64,000 nt of DNA, taken from NCBI GenBank assembly GCA_028015205.1, contig CM051514.1, positions 31,946,150 to 32,010,149 of the forward strand, written 5' to 3'. The DNA is from Mytilisepta virgata (lineage: Eukaryota; Mollusca; Bivalvia; Mytilida; Mytilidae). The notes below the pieces were generated by a model, which made no database searches, had not been told where the DNA came from, and saw only the letters and a list, made by a program, of their open reading frames with translations. Below, piece by piece: positions 51,371 through 62,317 of the stretch (the first letter of the stretch is position 1; each line of letters begins with the position of its first letter). Both the position numbers and the translations under genes were made by a program.

Positions 51371-52220
51371 TGTACTGACTTCATCAGAACTAATGTACTT
51401 TGATTTTTTTTGTTTTTTGATACATGTGCGGTACTTTCCCCTACCTTTGTATTTCTCTTATTTTATGACGTGTCATCATAAACTTGACAATAACAAACCA
51501 AATATTCGCCGTATCCCGGCACAATGTAAGTTACAAACATTATTATAATTACCTGCACATTTTGTTATGAGTATTGCATAAGTGACAGTAATTTTGACTC
51601 CCTGGTTAAAGTCTTTTTTACATAATACTTACCTTGACCTTGATTTGTTGATTCTTCGTTGTTCACATTAAATTACGGTCAGTGAACGTTTCAAATGACA
51701 ATAATACATCATAAAACACATGTATAATCCATTTTAAACAATTTTAAATTCTGAGATGTGTTATCCTAACACCCCCCCCCCCTATTGTCGAATATTCAAA
51801 AGTATGGAACGCCTTGGTGCCATTTATGTAATTTTAAATTTTTGCTGATTTTTGTTCTATGAACACAATGAGGTGTATTTTTGAAGTGCACATATATTGG
51901 AATGATATTTTAGTGAAGTCAATCGCCGACAGTAAATTTTGCCTTTTTATGTATGGTGAACTTTTTGTGTCATAATTTACTTTTTGCAATTTCCAATGTT
52001 TTTGCATTTTATGTACTATATTTAGTAGTTAGGTGTTACATTGTTGTTTATTTTGTATTTTCAGCTTCTTACCGCATCAATCATCACACACACCATCTTG
52101 TAATCGTTCATCAGCATATATATTGTAACCATGCTACTTGTGAATGGATTCTGATGTAATAAATGTGGTTAACTTTAATGTAGTCCTTTTATTTGGAAGA
52201 ATTAATTGGGAGGCATTACA
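51371..52220 (+). repeat. 5' LTR, 850 bp
   Basis: Starts TGTACTGACTTCATCAG and ends GGGAGGCATTACA. It pairs with 61481-62317. It contains AATAAA near 52158, a possible polyadenylation signal, and an 11-base C run (51772-51782) shortened to 5 in the 3' LTR. A 68-codon frame (51953-52159) is identical in both LTRs, but there is no sign that it is a gene. Confidence 0.95.
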
Positions 52221-52263
52221 GTAAGAAGATTACTTGGCAACATATTTGGACTTGTTGATCAAC
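52221..52263 (+). promoter_or_regulatory. Leader and presumed primer-binding region
   Basis: Forty-three bases between the LTR end and the gag ATG. A TGG at 52235, 15 bases from the LTR, could start the primer-binding site (TGGCAACATATTTGG). I cannot name a tRNA whose 3' end it fits. Confidence 0.35.
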
Positions 52264-54395
52264 ATGGCTCAGTCTGATGATGAACCATTGGATAATTTGA
52301 ACAATTTACAAGAAATTGAAGGCATTACCGTTGAGACGATAGAAGGAACACAGGACAGTGTAGAAAAGGAAAAACGTGTTAGAAATTTAACAGCTAAAGG
52401 AAATAAGCTCTTTGAAGACAAGAAAAATGTATATATGTTGAAAATCAGTGTTGCCAAAAGTGATTTTCAACTACTAGTGAGAAACATTGAAACATATTCA
52501 AATGACTTAAACTCGCTCGAAGATCTCAAGAAGAGTGTAATCGAGAGGACTACACAATTTGATAGAATTTGTAAAAGTTACTTAAACTTTCTTAGTCGAA
52601 CTAATACAGCTGAATTTATGAACGAGATAAAAACTCTGCAAGATGAAATACAAGACTTTTCCGACATTGTGGAAAGAGAATAAAAAAGGATGAATGACTA
52701 TATTAATGCCTTGCGAGAAGCAGAATACGATAGTTCAACTCGAAGTAGAAGGTCACGAGGAAGTAGGTCAAGTAGAAGATCGTCGTCCGGATCGTCAGTT
52801 ATTGCTAGGGCGAAAGCTAAGGCAGAAGCGACGAAAAAAGAGCACAGTTTGCTGAAAAAGAAACCGCATTGCTTAAGGAAAAGGCCCTAATTGATATGCA
52901 GCAGGCCGTTGATGCAGCCAAGATAGTGCGTCACCAAACTGAATTAATGGCAGACTTGGACCTACTAACACAGCGAAAAGAAGCCGCTGCTATTGAAGCA
53001 GAAGCTTTACAAGCAGAATTTCAGGACAACATGTCACAGGTTATTCTTGATCAACCACCACTAGATTCTCAGTCTAAAACAGCTGCTTTTGTTGATCAAA
53101 TGCAACATTCAGATCATATTGTATCAGACAAAACTGTGCACTCTACCGACCCAGACAAGGATTCAACTCCACCCTTCTTGGATAATCCGTTGTCAAGACC
53201 GGACAAATCTCCGTCTAGAACTGGCCTACCAAATACTCGACTTGATCCGCATCCTTCTACTTTTGTGCTCTCGTCCTCAGCTTTAGATACAAACTCGGCT
53301 CCGTTCAAACCTAGAACTGTGGATAATAATATTACACTCGATGATAACAATAATACTAGCACCAGTAAAGACCAAAATATGGCGTCTGACTTCACTTGCT
53401 TCTTGTTAAAACGCGACTTGTTACATTCTCGATTCAACACTTTCGACGATCGTCCGGAATTCTATCCGTCATGGAAGTCAAGTTTTCAAAAAATTGTGAA
53501 GGAAATAAAAGTTGATGCAGTTGAAGAGATCGGGCTTTTAGTAAAGTGGACAGGCTCCGAATCACGATCTCATGTCCAGAGCATTAAGGCTGCTAACACG
53601 TATGACCCGCAGAAGGCGTTGGGGTTAATATGGGAGAGACTCGATGAGCGCTACGGCAGCCCCGAGCACACTGATAAAGCACTTCGAAAGAAACTCGATA
53701 ACTTTCCACGGATCACGAACGACTACTCTAAACTCTACGTTTTATCTGACATTCTTGCTGAGATCGCATCAGTGAAGGAAAATGAAGTTTATGGTGCATT
53801 ATTCTCATACTTCGATTGTTCTGTAGGAGTGAAACATATCGTTGCTAAACTCCCTATGCACTTACAAGAACGATGGACTCGCACTGCCGTCGATTATAAT
53901 GATAAACATGGGACGATCTACCCAACGTTTAGGGTATTTGCAGATTTTGTTCATAAGCAAAGTAAAATCAAGAACAATCCAAGTTTTTCGTATGAAACCA
54001 CATCAAGAAATGGACCTTCGAATACCAAACCGTTTACTCCTGGTAACAGAACCAAAGAGTCGATAGAACATGTAGGGACAAAACATACTAATGTATCTAG
54101 TGGAGACCAAGATGAAAAATGCCCGATTCATTGCACTCGTTATTCTCTAAACGGCTGTAGAGCATTTCAATCGAAATCGATTCAAGATAGAAAACGAATT
54201 CTTCGACAAAACAAGATGTGCTTTAGGTGTTGTAACACAAAAACACATATGCAACGTGATTGTCAAGAAACTATCAAATGTATAATTTGTGGAAAAAATG
54301 ATCATGCAACAGCTCTTCACGTAACTCGTAATTATGAGCAAGGGAATGTCGACTCGACAAGGTATGGCGGGGAGCCATCAAAGGACACGAAATAA
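52264..54395 (+). pseudogene. gag: BEL/Pao gag, broken
   Basis: Encodes the particle-forming Gag protein of the element. The ATG at 52264 is chosen because it opens the frame after the leader. The N-terminal 140 residues are charged and helical (EKEKRVRNLTAKGNKLF), then an in-frame stop at 52681 interrupts. The next part is a Ser/Arg-rich stretch (52740-52800), followed by a frame change near 52850 inside a Lys/Glu/Ala-rich coiled coil. The long frame from 52869 carries a DUF1759-like region (FYPSWKSSFQKIVKE, LDERYGSPEHTDKALRKKLD; about 53440-53950). It ends with two Cys/His modules, CFRCC.....H....C and CIICGKNDHATALH (about 54220-54325), of the nucleic-acid-binding knuckle type. Stops at 54393. 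Confidence 0.9.
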
Positions 54396-55028
54396 ATAAT
54401 AGACAATAGATCAGGAAGCTCAGTGAAATCGAAGTGTACACAGATATGTTTTGATAGATTTGGTGGCAAGTCGTGCGCCAAAATCTTTTTAGTGAATGTA
54501 TTCATGCGAGATGAACCCGACAGAAGACTGAACGTTTATGCAGTTCTTGATGACATATCGAATAGGACACTGGGGAAATCAGAACTCTGACTATTTTGGA
54601 TCGACAAGTATGTCCGATGACATACTTTCTACATGTAATGGCAAGTCGCAAAACTCTGGAAGGAAACTCTGTGGACTTGTTGTAGAACCTCTTGATCAGA
54701 ATATTCAACTAGAGTTGCCTAGTATTTTAGAATGTGATCAGTTACCAGATACTATCGATGAAATCCCTATCCCCGAGGTCGCTTTGTATCATCCTTATTT
54801 TCGAAACATTGTCGATTTCATTCCTCCGTTGAAAGCAGAGTCCAAGATTCTTCTTCTAATCGGACGTGATCTGATTGAGGCTCATCACGTGCAGGATCAA
54901 ATAATTGGACCTCCGAATTCTCCATATGCTCAAAAGCTCCCACTAGGATGAACGATCATAGGAGAAACTTGTCTTGGAAAGCTGCATTATCCTGATGAAG
55001 CGCGTGTCAAGAAAACTTATATGAGCGC
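54396..55028 (+). pseudogene. pol: BEL/Pao aspartic protease region of pol, broken
   Basis: Retropepsin domain that would cut the Gag-Pol polyprotein. The active-site region reads VYAVLDDISNRTLG (about 54535-54575) in one frame. The domain continues in another frame after a shift near 54585 (STCNGKSQNSGRKLCGLVVE, then LLLIGRDLIEAHHVQDQIIG). An in-frame TGA at 54949, where the family normally has Trp after PLG, stops it; the old frame then continues to the border of the DNA insertion at 55029. It corresponds to the DUF1758/retropepsin-like segment usual in BEL/Pao pol. Confidence 0.85.
55023..55028. other. Target-site duplication of the DNA element, left (GAGCGC)
   Basis: GAGCGC occurs directly before TGTTGCAACG and again at 58009-58014 directly after CGTTGCAACA. 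Removing one copy plus the element rejoins the pol reading frame across the site. Confidence 0.9.
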
Positions 55029-55130
55029 TGTTGCAACGCTTATTGAAATAAAAACGCTTATTGAAATAAATATTTCAATAACCGGTGACTTTCAACGCTT
55101 ATTGAAATATTTATTTCATTAAGCGTTGAA
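55029..55130 (+). repeat. Left terminal inverted repeat
   Basis: About 101 bases matching the reverse complement of 57908-58008, differing at roughly two positions. Contains the first palindromic module. Confidence 0.9.
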
Positions 55131-55599
55131 TTGCAACGCTTATTGAAATATTGTTTCATTAAACGGCGCAATTGCAACCATTAATGAAATAATTATTTCA
55201 TTAAGCGTTGGCTTCGCTGTTTCTCGGAAAACTGGACGTACATTTCCAACGCTTATTGAAATAACTTTAGTTACTGTTGGTTGGCTGGAGCATACAATGT
55301 AGTGGGGTTTAACTCCACTTTCGATATTTTTCAACTATTTCGTGAATACCAATTTTATTAGTTTTGGAAGCCTGACTAATGAACTGCCAATCTGATAAAT
55401 TAGAAATAAAAGCTATGAATTGTGTGCACACCTTTTGCAAATACATAAAGCCGGGAATTAACTCTCACCTTACATATGATAAGCTACATAGTGTACCAGA
55501 TCAACTATATAATTCAATCGACCTGTTTTAAATAGTTCGTCTTCATCTTAAATAAAGTAAAGAACAGTGCTACAACCAGTTTAGTAAGAAAAATTATTG

Positions 55600-55730
55600 T
55601 CTGAGACAAGAGACCTGTAGTTGAGAGTTTCGCGAACTTATTTGCAATCTTGGGTAGCGGCATTGTTCCAGACAAGGGACCTGCAATTGACAGCAGCGCG
55701 AACTTATTTGCAACCTTGAGTAGCGTCGTT
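55600..55730. repeat. Two-copy imperfect tandem repeat, about 64 bp
   Basis: The segments CAAGAGACCTGTAGTTGA...GCGAACTTATTTGCAATCTTG and CAAGGGACCTGCAATTGA...GCGAACTTATTTGCAACCTTG lie head to tail inside the DNA element. Confidence 0.8.
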
Positions 55731-55984
55731 CTAAAGCCAGACAATAAGTAGGCCTGGTTTTCTGCATATTGATATCTTTTAAAATATCAGCCCTCCGTAT
55801 TTCTGAATAAAATTGCTTTAAATAGCTAAAATTACTTTTTTTTTCAGCTACATGGTCATAAATGTAAACTGTAGCCTCAAGGAAAAGGAGCGTCATATTA
55901 TGGTTTTTAAAACAATGTTATCCTTTGTTCTATTTTTGCGTGGATGTCAATAGTTTGTTTTCTTTCAAATCTTATCACCGTCTT

Positions 55985-56225
55985 GTGTAAATGCAAGCGT
56001 GCTCGCTTCGAGTGCGGATGATCGTGTGTTCTATCCCTAGTCAGATTAAAACCAAAGACTTGAAACTTGATATTTGCTCATCGCTATGCATGCAGCATTA
56101 AGGAGTAAAAGCAAACAGTTGGTCGATTCGGGGTCAGAATAATCTGTCCGAGTGTTGAGACATGTCTACATGCGGGTCTGTCGTTGCAGTGTGCTAGCAA
56201 TATAAAAATCGAACGAAATGCAAAA
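55985..56225 (+). repeat. SINE-like repeat with tRNA-like head, copy 1
   Basis: The head GCTCGCTTCGAGTGCGGATG followed by GTGTGTTCTATCCC looks like a decayed tRNA anticodon arm and B box. The tail has ACCAAAGACTTGAAA, GCAGCATTAAGGAGTAAAAGC, GTCAGAATAATCTGTCCGAG and ACATGTCTACATGCGG. The same tail order recurs at 57510-57720. The arrangement resembles a tRNA-derived SINE common in bivalves. Confidence 0.6.
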
Positions 56226-57479
56226 CATGGTTAATCTCGTTGATATGATAACATATTATTGCTATGATACAGCTGTGAAATTGATCACTTGGCGTTAAAT
56301 CAATTCTACCCGTTAGTCCATCAAAAATGGCCGCAATTCTTAAAAAAATAGATTTCACATATATATGGAGCACTCCATATACAATATAGAAGCTTCATAC
56401 ATGTAAAATAAAAAATGTAAACATCTTCATCAAGCACTAAATTAATTGAAACAGAAACGCTCATATTGATGAATGATTAATTATAACATTTTTTTAATTT
56501 TTCTGCTCGGATGAGTGATACAGGCTCAGGTAAATCTCTAGTTAGACAATACTGGGGAATCCCACGGCATGGTGTTACATGTAGATATGTCATCAGTTTA
56601 ATAAACCTTTCAAAACTTAAATAGAGTTACATATACATATGGTCAACATTTATATATAGTGTTTTAAAATTCTATCAGATATATGTGTCCGTGCAATGTC
56701 TTTCAAGGTGTTCTGCGTTATGATGTTAATCTTAATTATCTGTCTTTAAAACTTATTAAAGTAAAAATTGGTATAAATTAAACAGAAGTAGAAAAGGTAT
56801 ATTAATAGATAGTTGCTATGTCAATTTCTGAAAAAAAGTAAGATTTTATTTGTTTATTAGCAGCCACCTTCTTAGACAAGTGTAGTACAATAAGATACGG
56901 ATTTCCTTGTGATTTCAAACACGAATACCATTTAAACCCATGGTTTGCATATGTGAAATAATTCATATGTAAACATGCACAACCATAAACGCTTAAAACT
57001 CGACAAACCAAAATAGACCAAAGTGCTTTGGGGCTCACAAAAAAAACAACATTCCCGGCCATTTAATTTTGTGATATCAACTTCAACATACAGAAATGGA
57101 ACAGGCTATGGCTCCTAAATGCAATAACAAACTGATATGAGTTTAAGTAAAATCAATTCAGGAATTTCAGAGGAGCTGCGAAATGCAGATATTACGGTCG
57201 AAGGAACAAACGCACTGATAAAAAATCGCAAATCGGCGGGTGAAATCAGGAAGAGTAAGTATGTCCTACCTTACTTTCGACAGAAACCCTTCATATTGTT
57301 CCCTGTGTGATGTCACGTTCCATATATTCAACAACAAAAAATAGCACATGAAGGATGTGCAAGACAAACATTCTGCTAATCGTTAAATCAATTAATCAAT
57401 AAATTGTTTTTGCCTTTGTATAAGAGGGAGGCTGAAATCGACGCCTGGACAATGTAGTTGGTGTCATCTGCCCAGTACG

Positions 57480-57725
57480 CTTCACTGTAGTCGTCATTTC
57501 TGCTTTCTAATGATTACATCTCGAGTGGTCGTGGATACGACTCTCGGTCGGATAAGACCATAGACCTAATTGGTAGTTGTTGCATATCCGCTAATCACAA
57601 AGCATTAGGGAGATATATCAATGACCCGAATAATCAGAAGAATGTGTCCGAGTCGGGTGACTGGATTAATTGCGAACAGTTACTTCAGGTATGTTAGCAC
57701 TATAACACTAAAAACTCCAAAGTCA
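57480..57725 (+). repeat. SINE-like repeat, copy 2 (more decayed)
   Basis: Shares GTGGTCGTGGATACGACTCTC-type B-box text, AGCATTAGGGAGATATA, CAGAAGAATGTGTCCGAGTC, GACTGGATTAATTGCG and TGTTAGCACTATAA with copy 1 in the same order. Confidence 0.5.
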
Positions 57726-57907
57726 TGTTGTTTTCAGCGCTGGTGAGTGAAATGGTCATTTCATAAAAATGTAGAACTTAAAAGGAGATATTAGGTAATA
57801 TCTTGTAATCTTAAAAAAATATTCTCAAATTATTTCATTAAGCGTTATGACATACAGATGCAACGCTTAATGAAATAAATTTGTGATACTTCATTAAGCG
57901 TTGCATT

Positions 57908-58008
57908 TCAACGCTTAATGAAATAAATATTTCAATAAGCGTTGAAAGTCACCGGTTATTGAAATATTTATTTCATTAAGCGTTTTTATTTCAATAATCG
58001 TTGCAACA
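57908..58008 (-). repeat. Right terminal inverted repeat
   Basis: Ends CGTTGCAACA; reverse match of 55029-55130. Followed by the GAGCGC duplication at 58009-58014. Confidence 0.9.
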
Positions 58009-59911
58009 GAGCGCTATTGAACGACTCTCTATCTTTCCTCTGTGCACAAACAATCTGAAAATCGAGGAAACAACAGTCTTTGGAGCGACTAAAAGCAAAC
58101 ACAAACTTGGTGATAATGTGTTTGTTCGTACCGTCGAAGATGACAAACCAGGTTTATCAAGAGACGATAGACAATTTCTTGATATCATGGACGAACAGTT
58201 TAAGAAAGACGACGACAACAATTGGTCAGCACCTCTTCCTTTCCGCCGGGAAAGACAGGTCTGCCGAACAATATGACTCAAGCGTTAAAGAGAGCTAGAT
58301 GTCTAGATGCTAATCTTCGTAAAGACCCGGAAAACCAGGAACATTTCTTTACATTCATGAAAGCTATACTCGACAAAGGTCATGCAGAGGTCGTACTCGA
58401 TATTGATAGCGAGCAAGAACAGTGGTGTCTACCCATCTTTGGGGTATATCACCCAAAGAAACCTGGCAAACTAAGAGCCGTCTTTGATTCCTCGGCGAAG
58501 TATGATAACATTTCTCTAAATGACGTTCTCTTGAGTGGCCCAGACATGACAAACAACCTCTTGGGCGTTTTGCTTCGATTCAGAAAAAACCTGTTGCTGT
58601 GATGGGCGACATCGAACAAATGTTTTATGGTTTCAAAGTGAACAGAGACCGCCGAGATTATCTTCGATTTTATTGGTACAGAGATAATGATTTTGCGAAA
58701 CCACTCACTATCTGCAGAATGCGGGTACATGTGTTTGGGAATAGTCCTAGCCCAGCGGTGGCTTCCTATGGACTTCGTAAAACCGCTCTAGAAGGAGAAG
58801 TTGAATTTGGCTCAGATATGGAAAACTTTGGGTCACAAGACTTTTATGTTGACGACGGGTTGACGTCACAACCCACTTCCTCTATTGCCATTGACTTGAT
58901 GAAGAGAACTCAGCAAGCATTGCAAAAGTATGGTAATTTGCGACTTCATAAGATTTCATCAAATAAAGAGGAAGTAATGAATGCATTTGATTCTGATGAC
59001 CTTGCAAGAGAACTCAAAGATTTGGATCTAGATTCAGGTGCACTTCCGGTACAGGGTAGTCTTGGCATGAATTGGGATCTTAGCTCAGATTGCTTCATGT
59101 ATCAGATTGACAGAGACATTAAACCTTACACGCGTTGTGGTATTCTATCTACGATAAATAGCATATACGACCCTCTCGGCTTTCTCACTCCGGTGACAGT
59201 TCGAGGTAAACTATTACTCAGATCGGTGATGACTCACCAAGGAGACTCCTCGTGGGACGATCCCCTGCCGCCTGATCAGCATGAGCAATTGGATGAGTGG
59301 AGAACATCATTAAATGTGTTAGAGAATTTGAAACTATCAAGAATGTTTGTACCAATTTCGTTTAGTTCCTCCGAAGTTAAAACTGTACACATTTACTCTG
59401 ACGCCTCTGAACAGGCAATCGCTGCTGTCGCCTATCTGCAACTTGAATCGGTTAAGAGGGAAACAGAAGTAGGTTTCATAATGGGCAAGGCGAAGGTCGC
59501 GCCTACTGACGGACACACCATCCCAAGGTTGGAATTATGCGAGCAGTATTAGCGACAGAGCTTGGACACATTATTTCCGATCAACTTAGTATTCCGCTAT
59601 CAGATATCAGGTATCATACTGACAGCAGAGTTGTTTTAGGATATATATTTAACTCATCTCGTAGATTCTATACTTATGTAAGTAATACAGTGGCACGGAT
59701 TCATAAGTTGTCAGAAACAAGTCAATGGTCATATGTGCACACACAGCGTTATCCAGATGACATCGGAACTCGATCAGTCAAGGCAGAAAATCTCGAAAAC
59801 AGCATGTGGTTAAAAGGTCCGACGCTCAAAACTTGTACTGAACAAACGCAAAAAACTGAGACGTTGTATAATCTTCAGGATCCTGAAATGGACAAAGAAC
59901 TACGACCATAA
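58009..59911 (+). pseudogene. pol: BEL/Pao reverse transcriptase and RNase H, broken
   Basis: Continues the pol frame after the DNA element. The lead segment (58017-58260) is followed by a frame change near 58260. RT motifs then run FGVYHPKKPGKLRAVFDSSAKY (58438-58500) and NDVLLSGPDMTNNLLGVLLRF, a frame change in an A-run near 58585, then MGDIEQMFYGF (motif A region) and the catalytic box FYVDDG with YVDD at 58845-58856. The connection region contains YDPLGFLTPV, typical of BEL/Pao. RNase H begins at HIYSDASEQAIAAVAYL (about 59390). A frame change at about 59548 splits RLELC from AVLATELGH, and the domain continues with YHTDSRVVLGYI. It stops at TAA 59909, in the same frame as the integrase part. 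The catalytic residues of RT are intact; the reading frame is not. Confidence 0.9.
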
Positions 59912-61462
59912 ATTTCATGTAATAAAACAGTGAGTTGTCAGAATTCTTCATTTAGATCAGACCGATTCACGAGATTTGGAAACTGGAAATCTCTCATTCG
60001 CTCAATTGCCTTTTTGAAACGATTTATTGCTAAAATAGGATCAGAGTTCAAAACGGTATCGAAATGCACATTCCAAGAGGCCGAATTAGTTGTAATCAAA
60101 TACGTTCAGCGAGAGTATTATGCGGACGAGTTTGGATGTTTAGAAAACAAGAAACCACTCAAAAAAGACAGTAGTATCTTGCGTCTTAATCCGTATATTG
60201 ATCAATCAGGTGTTCTGCGTGTAGGTGGTCGTATCCACTTGGCAAACATTGATTCTGATGAGCGCCACCCAATCATTATTCATAGCAAAAACTGGATATC
60301 AACTCTAATCATTCGATTCTATCATACAAAGATACATCATCAAGGTAGACATTTTACAAATGGTGCGGTTAGAACAGCAGGTTATTGGATAGTTGGTGAA
60401 AAGCGGTTGATTTCACCCATATTACACAAATGTGTCAGCTGCAGAAAACTTCGTCCAAACACAGAACAACAAATGATGGCTGACTTGCCAAAGGACCGAT
60501 TACAACCAGATCCTCCATTTTCTTCGATAGGAATAGACACCTTTGGTCCGTGGTCTGTGATAACTCGACGCACAAGAGGTGGTACCGCTAACTCCAAAAG
60601 GTGGGCTATAATTTTTACTTGCATGGTAACACGAGGCGTACACTTGGAGGTGATAGAAGAGATGACTTCGTCTTGTTTTATAAATGCATTCAAAAGATTC
60701 GTGTCGATTCGTGGGGATGTAAAGCTCGTTTGTTCAGATAGAGGCACAAATTTTATAGGTGCAACAGATCATCTTGGCATTAGTGAGATTAATGTTGAAG
60801 ACTCTCCGATCAAAGACTATTTGATAATAGAACCGAATGGCATTTTAATTCACCTCATTCATCCCATATGGGTGGATAATGGGAACGAATGATTAGAACC
60901 ACAAGACGCATTGTTGAATCGATGATAGCAAAACTTCCGGGAAAAGAATTTTTACATGAAGTACTGGTAACTTTCCTTGCCGAAGTATCGGCCATTATCA
61001 ATTCCCGACCGCTCACTTGTGTTTCTTCTGACTCCGAAGAACCGTTTCCACTTACACCGTCGTTGTTGATCACCCAGAAGCTAAATGTTCTCATTCCGAA
61101 GGATGTCTCTTATGACTGTAGAGACATGTACCACTCTCAGTGGAAAAGGGTTCAGTATTTGGCCAACATTTTTTGGCGACGTTGGCGAATGGAGTATTTA
61201 CAATCCCTTCAAGCACGAAGGAAGTGGACCGAACCACAAGATAATAAATTGTGTTGGTCAAGGACAATCAGGTCAATCAAATATGTGGACCAATGGGAAT
61301 TATTGTGAAAGTATTCCCAAGTGGTGATAATTTAGTACGTAAAGCGGAAGCACAGATCGTGCGTATTGCTGACAAAAACTGTAAAAAAGCACAATTTTAT
61401 TAGACCCGTTACCGAACTTGTAGTGCTTTTGAAGAAAAAGAAAAATGATGTGGTGGCAATTT
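59912..61462 (+). pseudogene. pol: BEL/Pao integrase with DUF5641-like tail, broken
   Basis: In frame with the preceding segment after the single TAA at 59909. An H2C2-type zinc-binding region is visible (FYHTKIHHQGRHFTNGA ... LHKCVSCRKLRP, about 60320-60450). The core has IGIDTFGPW (first Asp, near 60535) and VCSDRGTNFIGA (second Asp, near 60735). The third-acid region is cut by a frame change near 60875, with WERMIRTTRR resuming at about 60880. The tail reads INSRPLTCVSSDSEEPFPLTPS and then a WRMEYLQSLQ segment. It shifts frame again near 61300 and 61395 before FIRPVTELVVLL and the final stop at about 61460. The DUF5641-like tail is characteristic of BEL/Pao integrases. The relic at 5010-6365 is a distant relative. 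Confidence 0.9.
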
Positions 61463-61470
61463 AAGATGCC

Positions 61471-61480
61471 AGGCGGGGAG
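61471..61480 (+). promoter_or_regulatory. Polypurine tract
   Basis: AGGCGGGGAG directly abuts the 3' LTR and would prime plus-strand DNA synthesis. Confidence 0.85.
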
Positions 61481-62317
61481 TGTACTGACTTCATCAGAAC
61501 TAATGTACTTTGATTTTTTTTGGTTTTTTGATACATGTGCGTTACTTTCCCCTACCTTTGTATTTCTCTTATGTTATGACGTGTCATCATAAACTTGACA
61601 ATAACAAACCAAATATTCGCCATATCCCGGCACAATGTAAGTTACAAAAATTATTATAATTACCTGCATATTTTCTTATGAGTATTGCACAATTTTGACG
61701 CCCTGGTTAAAGTCTTTTTTACATAATACTTACCTTGACCTTGATTTGTTGATTCTTCGTTGTTCACATTTAATTACGGCCAGTGAACGTTTCAAATGAC
61801 AATAATACATCATAAAAAACATGTATAATCCATTTTAAACAATTTTAAATTCTGAGATGTGTTATCCTAACATCCCCCTATTTTCGAATATTCAAAAGTA
61901 TGGAACGCCATTGGTGCCATTTATGTAATTTTAAATTTTTGCTGATTTTTGTTCTATGAACACAATGAGGTGTATTTTTGAAGTGTACATATATTGGAAT
62001 GATATTTTAGTCAAGTCAATCGCCGACAGTAAATTTTGCCTTTTTATGTATGGTGAACTTTTTGTGTCATAATTTACTTTTTGCAATTTCCAATGTTTTT
62101 GCATTTTATGTACTATATTTAGTAGTTAGGTGTTACATTGTTGTTTATTTTGTATTTTCAGCTTCTTACCGCATCAATCATCACACACACCATCTTGTAA
62201 TCGTTCATCAGCATATATATTGTAACCATGCTACTTGTGAATGGATTCTGATGTAATAAATGTGGTTAACTTTAATGTAGTCCTTTTATTTGGAAGAATT
62301 AATTGGGAGGCATTACA
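61481..62317 (+). repeat. 3' LTR, 837 bp
   Basis: Pairs with 51371-52220. Net 13 bp shorter: a 10-bp loss after GAGTATTGCA, a shorter C run and two single-base gains. The last 300 or so bases appear identical to the 5' LTR. Confidence 0.95.

Larger units (their letters stand above)
55029..58008. mobile_element. Non-autonomous DNA transposon with long TIRs and subterminal palindrome array, 2980 bp
   Basis: The terminal inverted repeats begin TGTTGCAACG. The first and last 100 or so bases match when one end is reversed, with about two mismatches. Inside each end sits an array of near-palindromes with arms CAACGCTTAATGAAATA and TATTTCATTAAGCGTTG: four to five on the left (55060-55265) and three to four on the right (57830-57990). 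The target duplication is 6 bp. The centre has no transposase-like frame; the longest frames (96 and 100 codons, minus) overlap the ends or low-complexity parts. It carries two SINE-like inserts and a two-copy repeat of about 64 bp (55600-55730). I cannot assign a superfamily from the ends. Confidence 0.9.
51371..62317 (+). mobile_element. BEL/Pao LTR retrotransposon, complete but inactivated, split by a DNA element
   Basis: A full-length element of 10947 bp, or about 7.97 kb without the 2980-bp insertion at 55029-58008. Order: 5' LTR, gag with DUF1759-like domain and zinc knuckles, retropepsin, reverse transcriptase, RNase H, integrase with DUF5641-like tail, polypurine tract, 3' LTR. This domain order and the DUF1759/DUF5641 content place it in BEL/Pao. 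LTRs begin TGT and end ACA with a 5-bp target duplication. The coding part has at least three stop codons and several frameshifts, so it is dead. By eye the LTRs differ at about 15 sites plus a few indels, so the insertion is moderately old but much younger than the Penelope-like relic it landed in. Confidence 0.95.

Noticed and set aside
51953..52159. 68-codon frame, identical in both LTRs (also 62050-62256)
   Set aside because: Identity is explained by the LTR pair. It is low-complexity and has no known counterpart in BEL/Pao elements.
55140..57062. Minus frames inside the DNA element as a possible transposase
   Set aside because: All are under 100 codons, lie in palindrome arrays or AT-rich text, and show no DDE-type motif.
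58364..58730. Minus-strand frames over the RT region
   Set aside because: Shadows of the reverse transcriptase coding strand.
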